DNA of 64,000 bases. It comes from Pelagibacterium nitratireducens (lineage in GTDB: Bacteria > Pseudomonadota > Alphaproteobacteria > Rhizobiales > Devosiaceae). The position numbers and the translations under genes were made by a program. Positions 55,697 through 64,000 of the stretch are shown in pieces. The first letter of the stretch is position 1. Each line of letters begins with the position of its first letter. The DNA is taken from the NCBI RefSeq assembly GCF_037044555.1, contig NZ_CP146275.1, positions 3,390,501-3,454,500 on the forward strand, read 5' to 3'. The notes below the pieces were generated by a model. It was not told the origin of the DNA and did no database searches. It was given only the letters and a program-made list of their open reading frames with translations.

Positions 55697-56463
55697 ACAG
55701 AAAAACCGCCCAGCAAGGAGACGCGACCATCACAGATGATTTCGCCCCGCGTTTGTTCGCTGGACAGCGGCTCTATCAGATCGTCGCGCGCCGCATCGCC
55801 CGCATGATCGAAGCCAATGCTGGAAATTCGGGTTGGCACATGCCATCAGAACGCGAACTGGCCGAAGAACTCGAAGTCAGCCGTCCGGTGGTGCGTGAGG
55901 CGGTGATCGCGCTCGAAATGCGCGGCATCGTCGAGGTGCGCGGTCGGGCCGGAATCATGGTTCTGCCGGCGCGTTCCGGCCAGATCAATTTCGACCTGGC
56001 CGGTGTCGACACCGGCCCTGGCCCCTTTGAACTGCTCGAAGCACGACTGGCGATCGAGTCGAGTGCAGCGGCCCTGGCTGCGGAACGCGCGACCTCATAT
56101 GACATCATGATGCTCGAGGAATGCATCGCACAGATGGAAAAGGAAACCGAAGTTGTCCTGCTCCAGGAAAAGGGCGACCGCGATTTCCACATGACCATCG
56201 CCAAAATGACCAACAATGCCATCATCATATCCATGATCGAGGCCTTGTGGAGCCAGCGCGACGAATCGGTGATGTGGAAAAAGCTGCACGAGCACATCCA
56301 TGCCGAGAGCGTCCGGCCCTTGTGGATAGGAGACCATCACTCGATCGTCTCCGCCCTGCGCATGCGCCACCCCGATGCCGCCTACAAAGCCATGTCGCGA
56401 CACATCCGCAATGTGATCAACGAGCTATTGGAAGCTGACGAAAGGGGACGGTTCGCTCCCTGA
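55684..56463 (+). CDS. GntR-family (FCD/FadR subfamily) regulator
   Basis: 259 residues from ATG 55684 (a second ATG at 55693 overlaps the upstream stop as ATGA). The winged helix has MPSERELAEELEVSRPVVRE (about 56-75), and the FCD domain has DRDFHMTIAKMTNN and IGDHHSIVSALRMRHPDAAY with the metal-binding His residues. It closes the operon of two oxidoreductases and probably controls the divergent importer and itself through the TGGTNNGACCA sites. Confidence 0.9.
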   Translation: MVAMNRKTAQQGDATITDDFAPRLFAGQRLYQIVARRIARMIEANAGNSGWHMPSERELAEELEVSRPVVREAVIALEMRGIVEVRGRAGIMVLPARSGQINFDLAGVDTGPGPFELLEARLAIESSAAALAAERATSYDIMMLEECIAQMEKETEVVLLQEKGDRDFHMTIAKMTNNAIIISMIEALWSQRDESVMWKKLHEHIHAESVRPLWIGDHHSIVSALRMRHPDAAYKAMSRHIRNVINELLEADERGRFAP

Positions 56464-56818
56464 AGCCCCACAGAGCCGCGGCGCGGGGCATTTTCCATGG
56501 CCCGCTCGCTCGATGTCGCCGACAAACGACGATGCCTGTGCGAAAACGCCTTGGATCAAGTCGGGTTTTCACCATCGCGGCCCTTGGGCTTTGCATCGCG
56601 GCAACCAATGATGGATGTGCCCGACGCACGTTGATTTTTCGCTTCAAATTTCGAACCCGTCGCGAAATGCGTGCCGATGTCTCTCATATTCTCTCGCTGA
56701 AATTCCGGGCACCCCTTCGAACGAACGGGGACGTGTTCACAGGTCTGGCGTAGCCTCCTCAATGAAAAGGGAGCCGGCATTCGAACCACCGGGTGCCCAT
56801 TGCTTGAGAGACAACCGC
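56464..56818. other. Gene-free stretch between the sugar cluster and the secreted-protein cluster
   Basis: About 355 bases. GCCCC (56465-56469) and GGGGC (56484-56488 area) can form a short hairpin just after the GntR stop, a weak terminator at best. Open frames are present on both strands, but none has a credible start or product. The promoter for the next cluster should lie in the right-hand part. Confidence 0.5.
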
Positions 56819-57172
56819 GTGAAGAGAACAGCAGTTGCCTTGTCTGTGCTGTCAGGCTTTTTGCCTTTCACAGCATCCGCTGCAGAAGATTGGACAGTCG
56901 TGCGTGACGACCGGCAGCAGCTTTCGTGCGTTGCGGAAAGCACCGGCGGAGCGGTTGTTGCCGCGGACGATGCAAGCGTTTTGGGCAGCGCTGGCTGGCC
57001 CGCTGCCCGGGAGCGGGAAGCGGCCCAGGACCCCGACCGGATTTTGGCCCGCCCGGCAGGTGCGGCAACGGAACTCACCCTGTCCGATACACCTGGGCAG
57101 GATGACGCATGTTTTCTTTATCTGGACGAGCGGACCGCTGCTGGGCGCGCGATCGAGGGCGTCAGGCAATAA
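56819..57172 (+). CDS. Putative small secreted protein
   Basis: 117 residues from GTG 56819 (ATG 56762 is an alternative). The N-terminus VKRTAVALSVLSGFLPFTAS is a good signal peptide, cleaved after ASAA. The mature part of about 90 residues has two cysteines (LSCVAES and DACFLYLD), compatible with one disulphide, and no recognised domain. It is followed by a second secreted protein 34 bases later. Confidence is limited by the start codon and lack of family. Confidence 0.5.
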   Translation: MKRTAVALSVLSGFLPFTASAAEDWTVVRDDRQQLSCVAESTGGAVVAADDASVLGSAGWPAAREREAAQDPDRILARPAGAATELTLSDTPGQDDACFLYLDERTAAGRAIEGVRQ

Positions 57173-57206
57173 ATTCCCGGCGCTCGTCATACCAAGGAGG
57201 ATGCCC

Positions 57207-57689
57207 ATGCGCATCGTGACCACTTTTGCTGCCTGCCTGTCTTTGGCCGCCATACCTGCCCTGGCGGCAGAGCCCGGCGGTACGATGACCGGGACGATCA
57301 ACGGTGAGAATGTTGAGCTCACCGTCTTTGCCCAGCAGTCGGACTACGGAAATTCGCACATCTCGCTTTACATCATCGGTGATGGACTGAGTGAGCGCGG
57401 TCTTGGCGCCATGGGCCTGGGGGCCGAATGGCTGGGCGAGCTCAACGGAGAGTTCTCCCACGCCGAGGCCAGCATGGGCATGCATTCAAACCCCCTGCGC
57501 CTCTATTATGGCGACAACGACGAGGGACTGTCGGTGACCCTTGAGAGCTTCATCTATGTGGGCGAATTGTTGGAGATCACCGGTCGGGTTGAGGGGACCC
57601 TGACCAATGTGGACAAGGTCGGCCACAGAAACCCCGACCCTGACGATACGCTCAGCATCGATTTGATGTTCGATGCCGTTCTCGAGTGA
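57207..57689 (+). CDS. Secreted protein of unknown function (160 aa)
   Basis: 160 residues from ATG 57207, which lies 6 bases after AAGGAGG; an ATG at 57201 touches the ribosome site and is less likely. Signal peptide MRIVTTFAACLSLAAIPALA. The mature part is acidic, without cysteines, and predicted to be mostly beta: GGTMTGTINGENVELTVFAQ, then strands up to DTLSIDLMFDAVLE. It overlaps the next gene region closely and belongs to a run of secreted proteins. No family recognised. Confidence 0.72.
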   Translation: MRIVTTFAACLSLAAIPALAAEPGGTMTGTINGENVELTVFAQQSDYGNSHISLYIIGDGLSERGLGAMGLGAEWLGELNGEFSHAEASMGMHSNPLRLYYGDNDEGLSVTLESFIYVGELLEITGRVEGTLTNVDKVGHRNPDPDDTLSIDLMFDAVLE

Positions 57690-57700
57690 GGACGGCCACG

Positions 57701-58489
57701 ATGTTTCGCACGTTTTTCCTTATCATCGTTTTGTTTCTCGGCGCCGCGGTTCAGGCCCATGCCCAATCGGGCGATGAAGACTGCCCAACGGCGCCGACGG
57801 ACCTGCTGGCAGGGCTCGATGGCACATGGTCGGTTCAGCAGGGTGCGGGGGTGATGATCGTTCCGGTCATGGGGGCCATGCCGTTGCCTGCGCATGCACC
57901 CTTGCGCCTGACGATGGCCCACGACCCGGCAACCGGCACATCGCAATTGACCGGCAGCGGGCCGGACGAACAGTTGATCATGATTGCGACCCATGAATCG
58001 CTGGTCCCGCAAATCCGGGAACTGGTGAGCGCGGCGGACAAGGAAGACCTTCTCAATACCGGGGAAGGCTGCGACTGGTATGCGCTGCCTCTGATGGTCG
58101 GGACGAGAACCTATTCGCTTGACGCGCCCGCATCATCTGAAACCGGAACCGTTATTGCGCTGGCTCTTCCGGAGGTCTCGCCGGAATCCGCGCCTATGTT
58201 TGCGCCTGTTGCATGTCTGACCAGCCGGGACAAGCAGGGCATTGTTGATTTCCTGGGAGAGAGGAGTCAAGCCGCGTTCGGCGCTCTTGGACGCATAGCG
58301 TCTTCTGGAAAACTGTACGTGCAGCATGATGCGGACTGTAACGCCAGCCCGGCCAGTTCCGGCGACATGACCATGACTTTGCTGGTCAAGTTCCAAACCC
58401 CTAGTTCCGGCACCGGAATGGTTATCTTCGAAGTCAACCAGAACGGGACACGCGCGATAGCAAAAGCGCCGGTGACAATGAGCCGATAA
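57701..58489 (+). CDS. Secreted protein of unknown function (262 aa)
   Basis: 262 residues from ATG 57701 (a GTG at 57686 overlapping the upstream stop is possible). Signal peptide MFRTFFLIIVLFLGAAVQAH, cleaved after AHA. The mature protein has five or so cysteines, including EDCPTAPTDLL, GEGCDWYALP, VACLTSRD and DADCNASP, implying disulphides. The first part, LLAGLDGTWSVQQGAGV, resembles a lipocalin-like beta start (LxGxW), but I cannot assign a family. Confidence 0.7.
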   Translation: MFRTFFLIIVLFLGAAVQAHAQSGDEDCPTAPTDLLAGLDGTWSVQQGAGVMIVPVMGAMPLPAHAPLRLTMAHDPATGTSQLTGSGPDEQLIMIATHESLVPQIRELVSAADKEDLLNTGEGCDWYALPLMVGTRTYSLDAPASSETGTVIALALPEVSPESAPMFAPVACLTSRDKQGIVDFLGERSQAAFGALGRIASSGKLYVQHDADCNASPASSGDMTMTLLVKFQTPSSGTGMVIFEVNQNGTRAIAKAPVTMSR

Positions 58490-58565
58490 TCCATACGCCA
58501 GCACCGCTGCGCCGGCGCCAGGCCCGTTCGCGGTTCGGGCCATGATCCTAAAAGGGAAACAGACA

Positions 58566-59138
58566 ATGCCTCGCCACCTTTCACCCAATCTCGCAATGAC
58601 AGCGTTGAGCGCGGTGCTTGCCGTGTGCCTTTTGTCCGTGCCCGCTTTGGCGCAAGAAGTCGATGAAATGGTTTTCTGCGAATACTATCCCGATCTGGAA
58701 GACCTCATTGGCGAATATACGTTCAGGGCTGGACCGAGCACGCTGGTTTCACGCGATGGCACGGTCGTGCTTCCGGATGTGCAGAGCGGGCAGGTATCGG
58801 TTTTCATGCTTGACGGCAGCCTGGTCCTGGTCGGCGATGGCAGGGAACTCGAACTGAGGCCCATGCCCATCGATTATCCGAACGTGGAGATGTATGACGA
58901 CTTTGGGGATTTGCCCGTCCTGGCCGCCGAGGATATCGGAATTGTCCTCGGTTGCGACGAAACGAGCCTGCGCAGGCTCGCGGGAGATGGGTTCTTCACC
59001 TCCCAGGAAGGTATCCAGGCTCCCTTTCAGGCCTATCTGTTTGCGGTTGTCGAGGGGATGCTGACCGGGCGGGTGGCCTGGACCTATGGCGGCATGACGA
59101 TGCTACAGAATTTCGTCCTGGAAAAAGTCGGTGACTGA
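58566..59138 (+). CDS. Secreted protein of unknown function (190 aa)
   Basis: 190 residues from ATG 58566, behind AAAGGGAAAC. Signal peptide ending VPALAQ after a hydrophobic run (about 12-31). The mature part has two cysteines (VFCEYYPDL and VLGCDETSL) and an LIGEYTFRAGPSTLVSRDG beta stretch. Last gene of the plus-strand run of secreted proteins; converges on the histidine kinase with 17 bases between. No family recognised. Confidence 0.7.
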   Translation: MPRHLSPNLAMTALSAVLAVCLLSVPALAQEVDEMVFCEYYPDLEDLIGEYTFRAGPSTLVSRDGTVVLPDVQSGQVSVFMLDGSLVLVGDGRELELRPMPIDYPNVEMYDDFGDLPVLAAEDIGIVLGCDETSLRRLAGDGFFTSQEGIQAPFQAYLFAVVEGMLTGRVAWTYGGMTMLQNFVLEKVGD

Positions 59139-59155
59139 CCGCAGCGAGATTTCTC

Positions 59156-60523
59156 TCAGGCAAAGGCCCTCGCTCTTGCGGGCTGCACGGTCGGGCCTGC
59201 CCAATCATCGGGGAGCCTGAGGGTAAAGATCGATCCGATACCGGCATGGCTCACAAACTCGAGTGCGCCGCCCAGCAATTGCGCAAGCTGGTGTGAAGTG
59301 GACAGTCCCACACCGGTGCCGGGCACGCCCTGAGCGGTGCTGGCGCGGAAAAAGCGGCTGAACAGCTTGGCCTGCTCGTCATGGGGCACGCCGATCCCAC
59401 GATCCTCGACCGCGAAACGGATCTGTCTGTTTTCAGCCGTCACGCTGACCGATACGGGCTCTGTTTTCGGGGAGTATTTGACGGCATTGGATAAAAGATT
59501 GGTCAGGATCTGTTCGGCGAGAACCGGATCGGTGGTCACAGATGGCGGAACGTTGTCTGCGATACTCACGCGTATGGCGCGGCCGGGCGTTTGGGCCAGC
59601 TGGCGCGCTTTGACCCGCTCGACAAGCTCGTTTATTGCGCACTGAGCCGGCGTTGCGGTGACCTGCCCCGCCTCAAGCCTGACGACGTCGAGCGTGGCGT
59701 CGAGCAGGTTGGTCAGCCCCGCTATTTCAGCGCGAACCTGACTTGCCCTTCGGTCGATTTCGCTGCGTGGCATGGCCTTTCCGCTGCGCAGCACGCGTTG
59801 CATTGCCGAATCGATCACCGCGAGCGGCGTCCGGAACTGATGGGAAACCAGAGCCACAAAGCCGCGATAAAGTTCCGCTGTCTCGCGCTCGCGCGACAGG
59901 AACTGCCCGACGCGCTGGCGCTCGGCCATGGCACGCAGCAAGGTGAGCGAGAGGAAGATTCCCAACACAATGATCGCCACGATTGAAATGATGACCTGGC
60001 CGATGGCCGCGCGCTGGCGGTCCACGCGCGCGCCGGTGGCTTCCCATTGCCTCACCATGGATTGGTTGCCGGCGCGCCCCAGGCCCTCGATGAGCGGAGC
60101 CAGGGTTTCGTGAATGGCGATCGCCGTTTCGGCGTCCCCAAAGGACAGACCGAGTATGCGCGGTTCAAGCGCCCTCGTCTCGCGGGCCGCAGCTTCAATT
60201 TCATCAGCGAGGCCCAATTCGCCCATATAGCGCAGTTGCGGCCCCTCCGAGAGCAGGGTCAGCCTGCTGAGCACCACATTGTAGCGCCTTTCGACCTCTG
60301 CATCGGTCTGCGGGAGGCTCGTCTGGCGCGAAACGGCGGAATCGAGCAGGAGCGCCGCCGACTGGGCGCGCGATATCGCCCAGAGCATGTTGTCCCCTTC
60401 GTTCCGACGCATTTCCGCTTCGGTCTCGGCCAGCCGAAGCAAGGCAAATGCGAGAAGAATGGCAAACGCGACGATGGCAACCCCGGCTACCGCATAGGCC
60501 ACGAGGTCGCGCCGCCGGGTCAT
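59156..60523 (-). CDS. Membrane sensor histidine kinase
   Basis: 455 residues. Helix 1 (about 9-30) and helix 2 (about 175-197) bracket a periplasmic sensor domain of about 145 residues, mostly helical. The H box is VSHQFRTPL with His228; the N box LLSNAVKYS, G1 DRGIGVP and G2 GTGVGLS follow in a complete HATPase domain. There is no HAMP of usual length and no receiver domain. Its ATG overlaps the stop of the molybdopterin-domain-like protein, suggesting that protein is its periplasmic input. The likely partner is the response regulator at 62359. Confidence 0.9.
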   Translation of the reverse strand: MTRRRDLVAYAVAGVAIVAFAILLAFALLRLAETEAEMRRNEGDNMLWAISRAQSAALLLDSAVSRQTSLPQTDAEVERRYNVVLSRLTLLSEGPQLRYMGELGLADEIEAAARETRALEPRILGLSFGDAETAIAIHETLAPLIEGLGRAGNQSMVRQWEATGARVDRQRAAIGQVIISIVAIIVLGIFLSLTLLRAMAERQRVGQFLSRERETAELYRGFVALVSHQFRTPLAVIDSAMQRVLRSGKAMPRSEIDRRASQVRAEIAGLTNLLDATLDVVRLEAGQVTATPAQCAINELVERVKARQLAQTPGRAIRVSIADNVPPSVTTDPVLAEQILTNLLSNAVKYSPKTEPVSVSVTAENRQIRFAVEDRGIGVPHDEQAKLFSRFFRASTAQGVPGTGVGLSTSHQLAQLLGGALEFVSHAGIGSIFTLRLPDDWAGPTVQPARARAFA

Positions 60524-61107
60524 TTCACGTCCAGCTCGAGGAGCTGCCAGACCCAGCGATAGTCATAGCGAATGTCCTGCAACTCGGCATGGTCATCGCG
60601 CGGATAGACGATCCAGAGCGGCCCCTTGTCGCTGGGCAGAAGGGCCTCGCCATCCATGTGGGTGGCGACGAGAACGTCAAACTGCTCGAAATCGTCCATC
60701 GGGATGTCGATGACATAATCGTTGAGCGCCGTGGCGGTCACCACCTCTCCTTGCGCTCCGACGCTTTCGAGCAGGTCGCGCATGAGAAAGCCATCGAACC
60801 GCTTTGTGCCATCGGTCACAACAGTGCTCGTTTCAAGAACTGTCGCAGGGAGAGTGGTGAGCATGGCCCGGTCAAAAACCGCCATGTCATCGCGATTGGT
60901 CCGCGATATATTGCCGGTCATCGTGAGGACGATCTCGCCCTCGGGTGCGGCCAGTGTTTCGTCTTGCGCCCAGGCTGACGAGGGGGCCAGGGAAAACACA
61001 GATATAGCGCATGCTGCCCGCAGTATCGCCAGCGCCGTTTGTCTTACCGGTGCCGCCAAGGCTGGCCGGTCGTTGTGATAGATATCGGCAAGACTATTTT
61101 GCACCAT
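60520..61107 (-). CDS. Periplasmic oxidoreductase molybdopterin-domain-like protein
   Basis: 195 residues with an N-terminal extension and a signal-type hydrophobic run (about 24-47, ending SSAWAQ). The mature part, FDRAMLTTLPATVLETST through FDGFLMRDLLESVGAQGE and LWIVYPRDDH, matches the sulphite-oxidase-type (YedY-like) fold of small periplasmic proteins. The only cysteine is in the signal region, so the molybdenum-ligating Cys is absent and it probably does not hold an active cofactor. Coupled to the kinase gene by a 4-base overlap. Confidence 0.75.
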   Translation of the reverse strand: MVQNSLADIYHNDRPALAAPVRQTALAILRAACAISVFSLAPSSAWAQDETLAAPEGEIVLTMTGNISRTNRDDMAVFDRAMLTTLPATVLETSTVVTDGTKRFDGFLMRDLLESVGAQGEVVTATALNDYVIDIPMDDFEQFDVLVATHMDGEALLPSDKGPLWIVYPRDDHAELQDIRYDYRWVWQLLELDVK

Positions 61108-61216
61108 CGAGCCGCCCTCTGTTTCCTCAATGAATTTACATCAGGAAACCAGACATATGGCCTTCTGTCCACGCGAGGGTGCTGGAGGGGCGTTTTCGAT
61201 GCGCCCCTTCCATGGA

Positions 61217-62197
61217 TCAGGCCGGCGCGGTTGCCGGGTCACTCGCCCGCGGCGGCTGATAATTTTGCGCCTTTTCCTTGATCGTTCTGAATTTGCGCGA
61301 GAGGTTTTCGAGCTTTGCTTCCCATGCCGGATCGGGGAGCTGGCCTTCGATGGTCCGGAAATAGACGTCCATCATGCAGGTGATGGCGAAAGGTTCAAGC
61401 AGCGCGGCCTTGACGGCCCATGCGAACAGCAGCGCGAAGACCACACCGCCTGCCGACCAGGCGCCGGGAATGAGATAGACGGCCAGTGCCGCCGGCGCCA
61501 GCATCACCAGGAAAACGAGGAAGGAAAGCCCATAGACGATAAGGGCGAGCCAAGCGGCATTTTTGAGCATGGGTTTGTAGTTCTGGGCATAAAGGACCAG
61601 CCCTGTCTGGGCGGACGCCCAGGCATTGGTGGAACCGGTGCGAATGGCGTAGGCGAGGATCACTTCATCGATAAAGCCGACCGCGATCCTCAGAAATGCC
61701 TGAAGGACCGAGACCAGTTGCTGGGCACCCGGGATGGGCAGGATGCTGACAATGCCGCGGACCAGTCCGGTGATGGCACGCAGCACGCCTTTGATGAGTT
61801 GATCGACCCCGAAAAGCACGCTTGCCTGTGCAAACCGTTGAGAGACCTCCTCGCGCGCATAAGCGATCTGCGAGCGGCCCTGGGGCATCTGCTGGCCGTC
61901 AAGCAGCTTGATCAACACGGCGATATGACCTGCCTTGACGATATAGAGGATATATTCGCGCAGCAGGTACATGATTGCAGCCGTGAGGCCGAAGCCGATA
62001 AGACCACCCCAAAAGGTCGTGCCGGCCCTGAACCCTTCATCGCCGAAGCCGCCAATGCCCCAGCCGATTCCGGCCCCGGTTCCAGTCGCCAGAACATAGG
62101 CGACCGCCACGCCGAAATAGACAGCCACGCGCAGCAATACAAACGGCAGCGTCTTGAGCATCAGCCCCAAGGCGCGCCCGACCGAGAAATCCCACAT
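61217..62197 (-). CDS. Multi-pass membrane protein of unknown function (326 aa)
   Basis: 326 residues with about five to six hydrophobic segments: around 15-38, 58-85, 155-185 (partly amphipathic) and 225-275. A glycine-rich turn, GTGAGIGWGIGGFGDEG, follows the first. The C-terminal 50 residues are charged and cytoplasmic. No transporter or enzyme motif recognised. It lies alone between the kinase pair and the divergent response regulator. Confidence 0.75.
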   Translation of the reverse strand: MWDFSVGRALGLMLKTLPFVLLRVAVYFGVAVAYVLATGTGAGIGWGIGGFGDEGFRAGTTFWGGLIGFGLTAAIMYLLREYILYIVKAGHIAVLIKLLDGQQMPQGRSQIAYAREEVSQRFAQASVLFGVDQLIKGVLRAITGLVRGIVSILPIPGAQQLVSVLQAFLRIAVGFIDEVILAYAIRTGSTNAWASAQTGLVLYAQNYKPMLKNAAWLALIVYGLSFLVFLVMLAPAALAVYLIPGAWSAGGVVFALLFAWAVKAALLEPFAITCMMDVYFRTIEGQLPDPAWEAKLENLSRKFRTIKEKAQNYQPPRASDPATAPA

Positions 62198-62358
62198 GTG
62201 CCCTGACTCCGCTTCCGGTTTGATCCGGCCATCACCCTAGTGTGTCGAACTTGGATCGTCCCCGTTCGTTTGCAGGGGGAGCAAGGGTTGGAATTGAACT
62301 AGAGTTGGTGTGAACTGATCTTGGGCATGATCCTTTGCCGGCAGGGAGGCTATCGCAA

Positions 62359-63444
62359 TTGATCGAATCCGCGAGCAGGGTGAAAAAAGCCATCTTGTGC
62401 ATCGAAGACGAGGATCACTTGCGACAGGACCTCATCGAGGAGCTGTCGGCCGCGGGGTATGCGGCGTTCGGGGCGTCCGACGGGCGTGAGGCCCTGGCCG
62501 TGCTCGAATCAAGAAAGCCTGACCTCATCCTGTGCGATATTTCGATGCCGCACCTCGATGGGTTTACGTTTCTTGATACGGTTCGCGCCAATCGCCCAGA
62601 CCTGGCCGATGTGCCGCTGGTCTTTCTGACGGCCCTCGACCAACGCCAATCGGTCATAGCCGGAAAGCTGGCCGGTGCGGACGACTATCTGGTCAAACCC
62701 ATCGACTACGATCTCTTGCTCGCCACGATCAAGGCCCGCCTCGGGCAGGTCGAGCGCATGGACCAAAAGGCCGAGCGCAACATTGCGGCGCTGCGCAAGG
62801 CCCTGAGCAGTCCGGCAGCGGAGCGGCGTTCGGGAATCGAACGCATCCTCGATATGTTGTCGTTCGGCGTGGTCGTCGCATCTCGGTCCCGGATCACCTT
62901 CGTAAATCGGGCGGCCATGGAGATGGAGGATCCCAACGATAGCCTCATCGCCGGCGGGGCGCTTCGGGCCGGCTCGGCGGTGCTCAATACGGAGCTGAAA
63001 GCCCTTGTTGAAACCGCGTGTGCCGCAGCAGCGGGTGGAGAGGACTTTCTTGCGAGCCATTGTGTCTCACGGCAATCGAGCCCGCAGGACCTTCTCTTGA
63101 CCGTCTGTTCTCTTCCCGAACCGGGTCCTCCCGGTTCACCGGAGCACCTTGCCGTCATCTTCATCTCCGACCCCAGCCGTCGGCCGGACGTGTCCAATGT
63201 TGTGTTGGCCGATCTTTTCGGATTGACCCCGACCGAGGCCGAGGTCGCCCGGGCCCTGGCCAGCGGGCGACGGACCGACGAGATCGCCAGAGATATGGCG
63301 ATCTCGGCAACCACTGTGGCGTTTCATCTGCGGAACCTGTTTGACAAGACGGGGACCCGCCGCCAGGCCGATCTTGTCGCACTGATCCTTACCGGCCTTG
63401 CTTCGATCGGCCCGGCCCAAGTGCCCAGCCGAGCAGCCGTCTAA
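62359..63444 (+). CDS. Response regulator, REC - linker - LuxR-type HTH
   Basis: 361 residues from TTG 62359, chosen because AGGGAGG lies 9 bases upstream; a TTG at 62335 and a GTG at 62380 are alternatives. Receiver domain: acidic pocket E16 and D17 (CIEDEDH), phosphorylation site D60 (LILCDISMP), T91 and K113 (LVKPID). A linker of about 160 residues with PAS-like features (RITFVNRAAMEME) precedes the LuxR HTH (LTPTEAEVARALASGRRTDE ... TVAFHLRNLF). Divergent from the membrane protein; probably phosphorylated by the kinase at 59156. Confidence 0.88.
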   Translation: MIESASRVKKAILCIEDEDHLRQDLIEELSAAGYAAFGASDGREALAVLESRKPDLILCDISMPHLDGFTFLDTVRANRPDLADVPLVFLTALDQRQSVIAGKLAGADDYLVKPIDYDLLLATIKARLGQVERMDQKAERNIAALRKALSSPAAERRSGIERILDMLSFGVVVASRSRITFVNRAAMEMEDPNDSLIAGGALRAGSAVLNTELKALVETACAAAAGGEDFLASHCVSRQSSPQDLLLTVCSLPEPGPPGSPEHLAVIFISDPSRRPDVSNVVLADLFGLTPTEAEVARALASGRRTDEIARDMAISATTVAFHLRNLFDKTGTRRQADLVALILTGLASIGPAQVPSRAAV

Positions 63445-64000
63445 TGGGAGTGTGGCCCAGCATAGCTGCACTTGCCGTGGCGATGGTGGCTCTGCCAGCG
63501 ACGGCAATGGCACAGAACTGGCACAGCGCATACACCGATCTCAATCTGGAGCGTTGCGCGATTGTGCAGCAGGCAAGCCTCTCAACCGATTTTGCCTGCG
63601 CCGGGTGGGACGGTTTCCCCGTTCTGGTGCGATACGGAGAGCATCGGGTCTTTGTTTCCTACGGGTCCGACGCCAGGGACGAGATGGTTTGGCAGCAAAG
63701 TGTGCCGAGCATAAACCAGACGGGAGAAACCCTTGAATGGTTGCTCACTGACGGGCAGCGCCCGGTGGCAACGATCCTGCGCTACTTCATCGACCGCAGC
63801 GAGATCGGGGGGCCTGACGAACAGGTGCTCGTTGTCACCAAGATTGAGCGGGGCAATACCTGCCACCTCGCCTATATCGACGCCCGCCGAAACACCGAGG
63901 CAAACCAAATGGCCCGCGAGACCGCCCGCGACCTTGTCCCCGGTTGGGATTGCGAGACGATGCCGGCGAGGCCTGTCGGCATCATGGGTGTCACCGGCTT
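63444..64000 (+). CDS. Secreted protein of unknown function, partial at the window edge
   Basis: Starts at ATG 63444, which overlaps the response-regulator stop (TAATG), and stays open to the end of the window (185 codons). Signal peptide with cleavage after AMAQ near residue 24. The mature part has several cysteines (ERCAIV, DFACAGW, NTCHLAY, DCETMP) and starts NWHSAYTDLNLERCAIV. Translational coupling to the regulator suggests that it belongs to the same response. It resembles the cysteine-containing secreted proteins at 57-59 kb in size and type only. Confidence 0.75.
   Translation, partial: MGVWPSIAALAVAMVALPATAMAQNWHSAYTDLNLERCAIVQQASLSTDFACAGWDGFPVLVRYGEHRVFVSYGSDARDEMVWQQSVPSINQTGETLEWLLTDGQRPVATILRYFIDRSEIGGPDEQVLVVTKIERGNTCHLAYIDARRNTEANQMARETARDLVPGWDCETMPARPVGIMGVTG

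Noticed and set aside
56615..57172. Longer start (56615) for the first small secreted protein
   Set aside because: The upstream part is low in coding character and would bury the signal peptide about 68 residues inside; GTG 56819 places it at the N-terminus.

Overview
The window is 64 kb of high-GC chromosome from an alphaproteobacterium. The mix of sugar ABC importers, a ZnuB-Zur pair, Gfo/Idh/MocA enzymes and the ubiquitous alphaproteobacterial hairpin repeats suggests Hyphomicrobiales, probably near Devosia or Pelagibacterium; that placement is inference, not a database result.

Most of the window is scavenging metabolism. From left to right: the end of a zinc importer and its Zur repressor (1-583); an oligopeptide ABC importer operon on the minus strand (908-6242); an amino-sugar region with a GntR regulator, an SIS-domain deaminase/isomerase and NagA on the minus strand, and divergent MurQ, a sugar ABC importer and an oxidoreductase on the plus strand (7696-17124); a small block with a hydrolase, an oxidoreductase and an XRE/membrane-protein pair (17358-19798); a polyol (sorbitol/mannitol-type) operon of SorC-type regulator, ABC importer, polyol dehydrogenase, HAD phosphatase and FGGY kinase (19979-29241); and a peroxiredoxin with small proteins (29308-31494). 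All four ABC operons carry a stem-loop just after the binding-protein gene, fitting higher expression of the binding protein than of the membrane parts.

At 31739-31828 lies an intact tRNA-Ser(GGA). A 14-bp copy of its 3' end recurs at 43275-43288, and the 11.4 kb between is a visibly more A+T-rich integrated island. It has a P4-type tyrosine integrase at its right end, an AlpA-like regulator, a primase-helicase of the primpol + VapE kind, and a dense array of TGACRCT repeats beside the helicase gene that looks like a replication origin. No capsid or tail genes are visible, so it resembles a satellite or plasmid-like integrative element. Its cargo, between integrase and alpA, is a pair of overlapping reverse-transcriptase genes that I identify as the two-RT antiphage system DRT type 3 (drt3a, drt3b). 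Downstream of drt3b, on the same strand, a 464-base gene-free stretch carries a CACACACA tract directly beside a perfect hairpin. This is the best candidate for the system's non-coding RNA.

Right of the island the chromosome resumes with hexuronate catabolism (GntR/FCD regulator, UxuA, UxaC, UxuB; 43345-48364), a fourth sugar ABC importer on the minus strand (48369-53296), two divergent Gfo/Idh/MocA oxidoreductases and a second FCD-type GntR regulator (53609-56463). Three TGGTNNGACCA palindromes in the divergent promoter region are its likely operators. The last 7 kb holds a set of small secreted proteins of unknown function and a two-component-like set: a membrane histidine kinase co-transcribed with a periplasmic molybdopterin-domain-like protein, and a REC-LuxR response regulator whose stop overlaps the start of another secreted protein that runs off the window.
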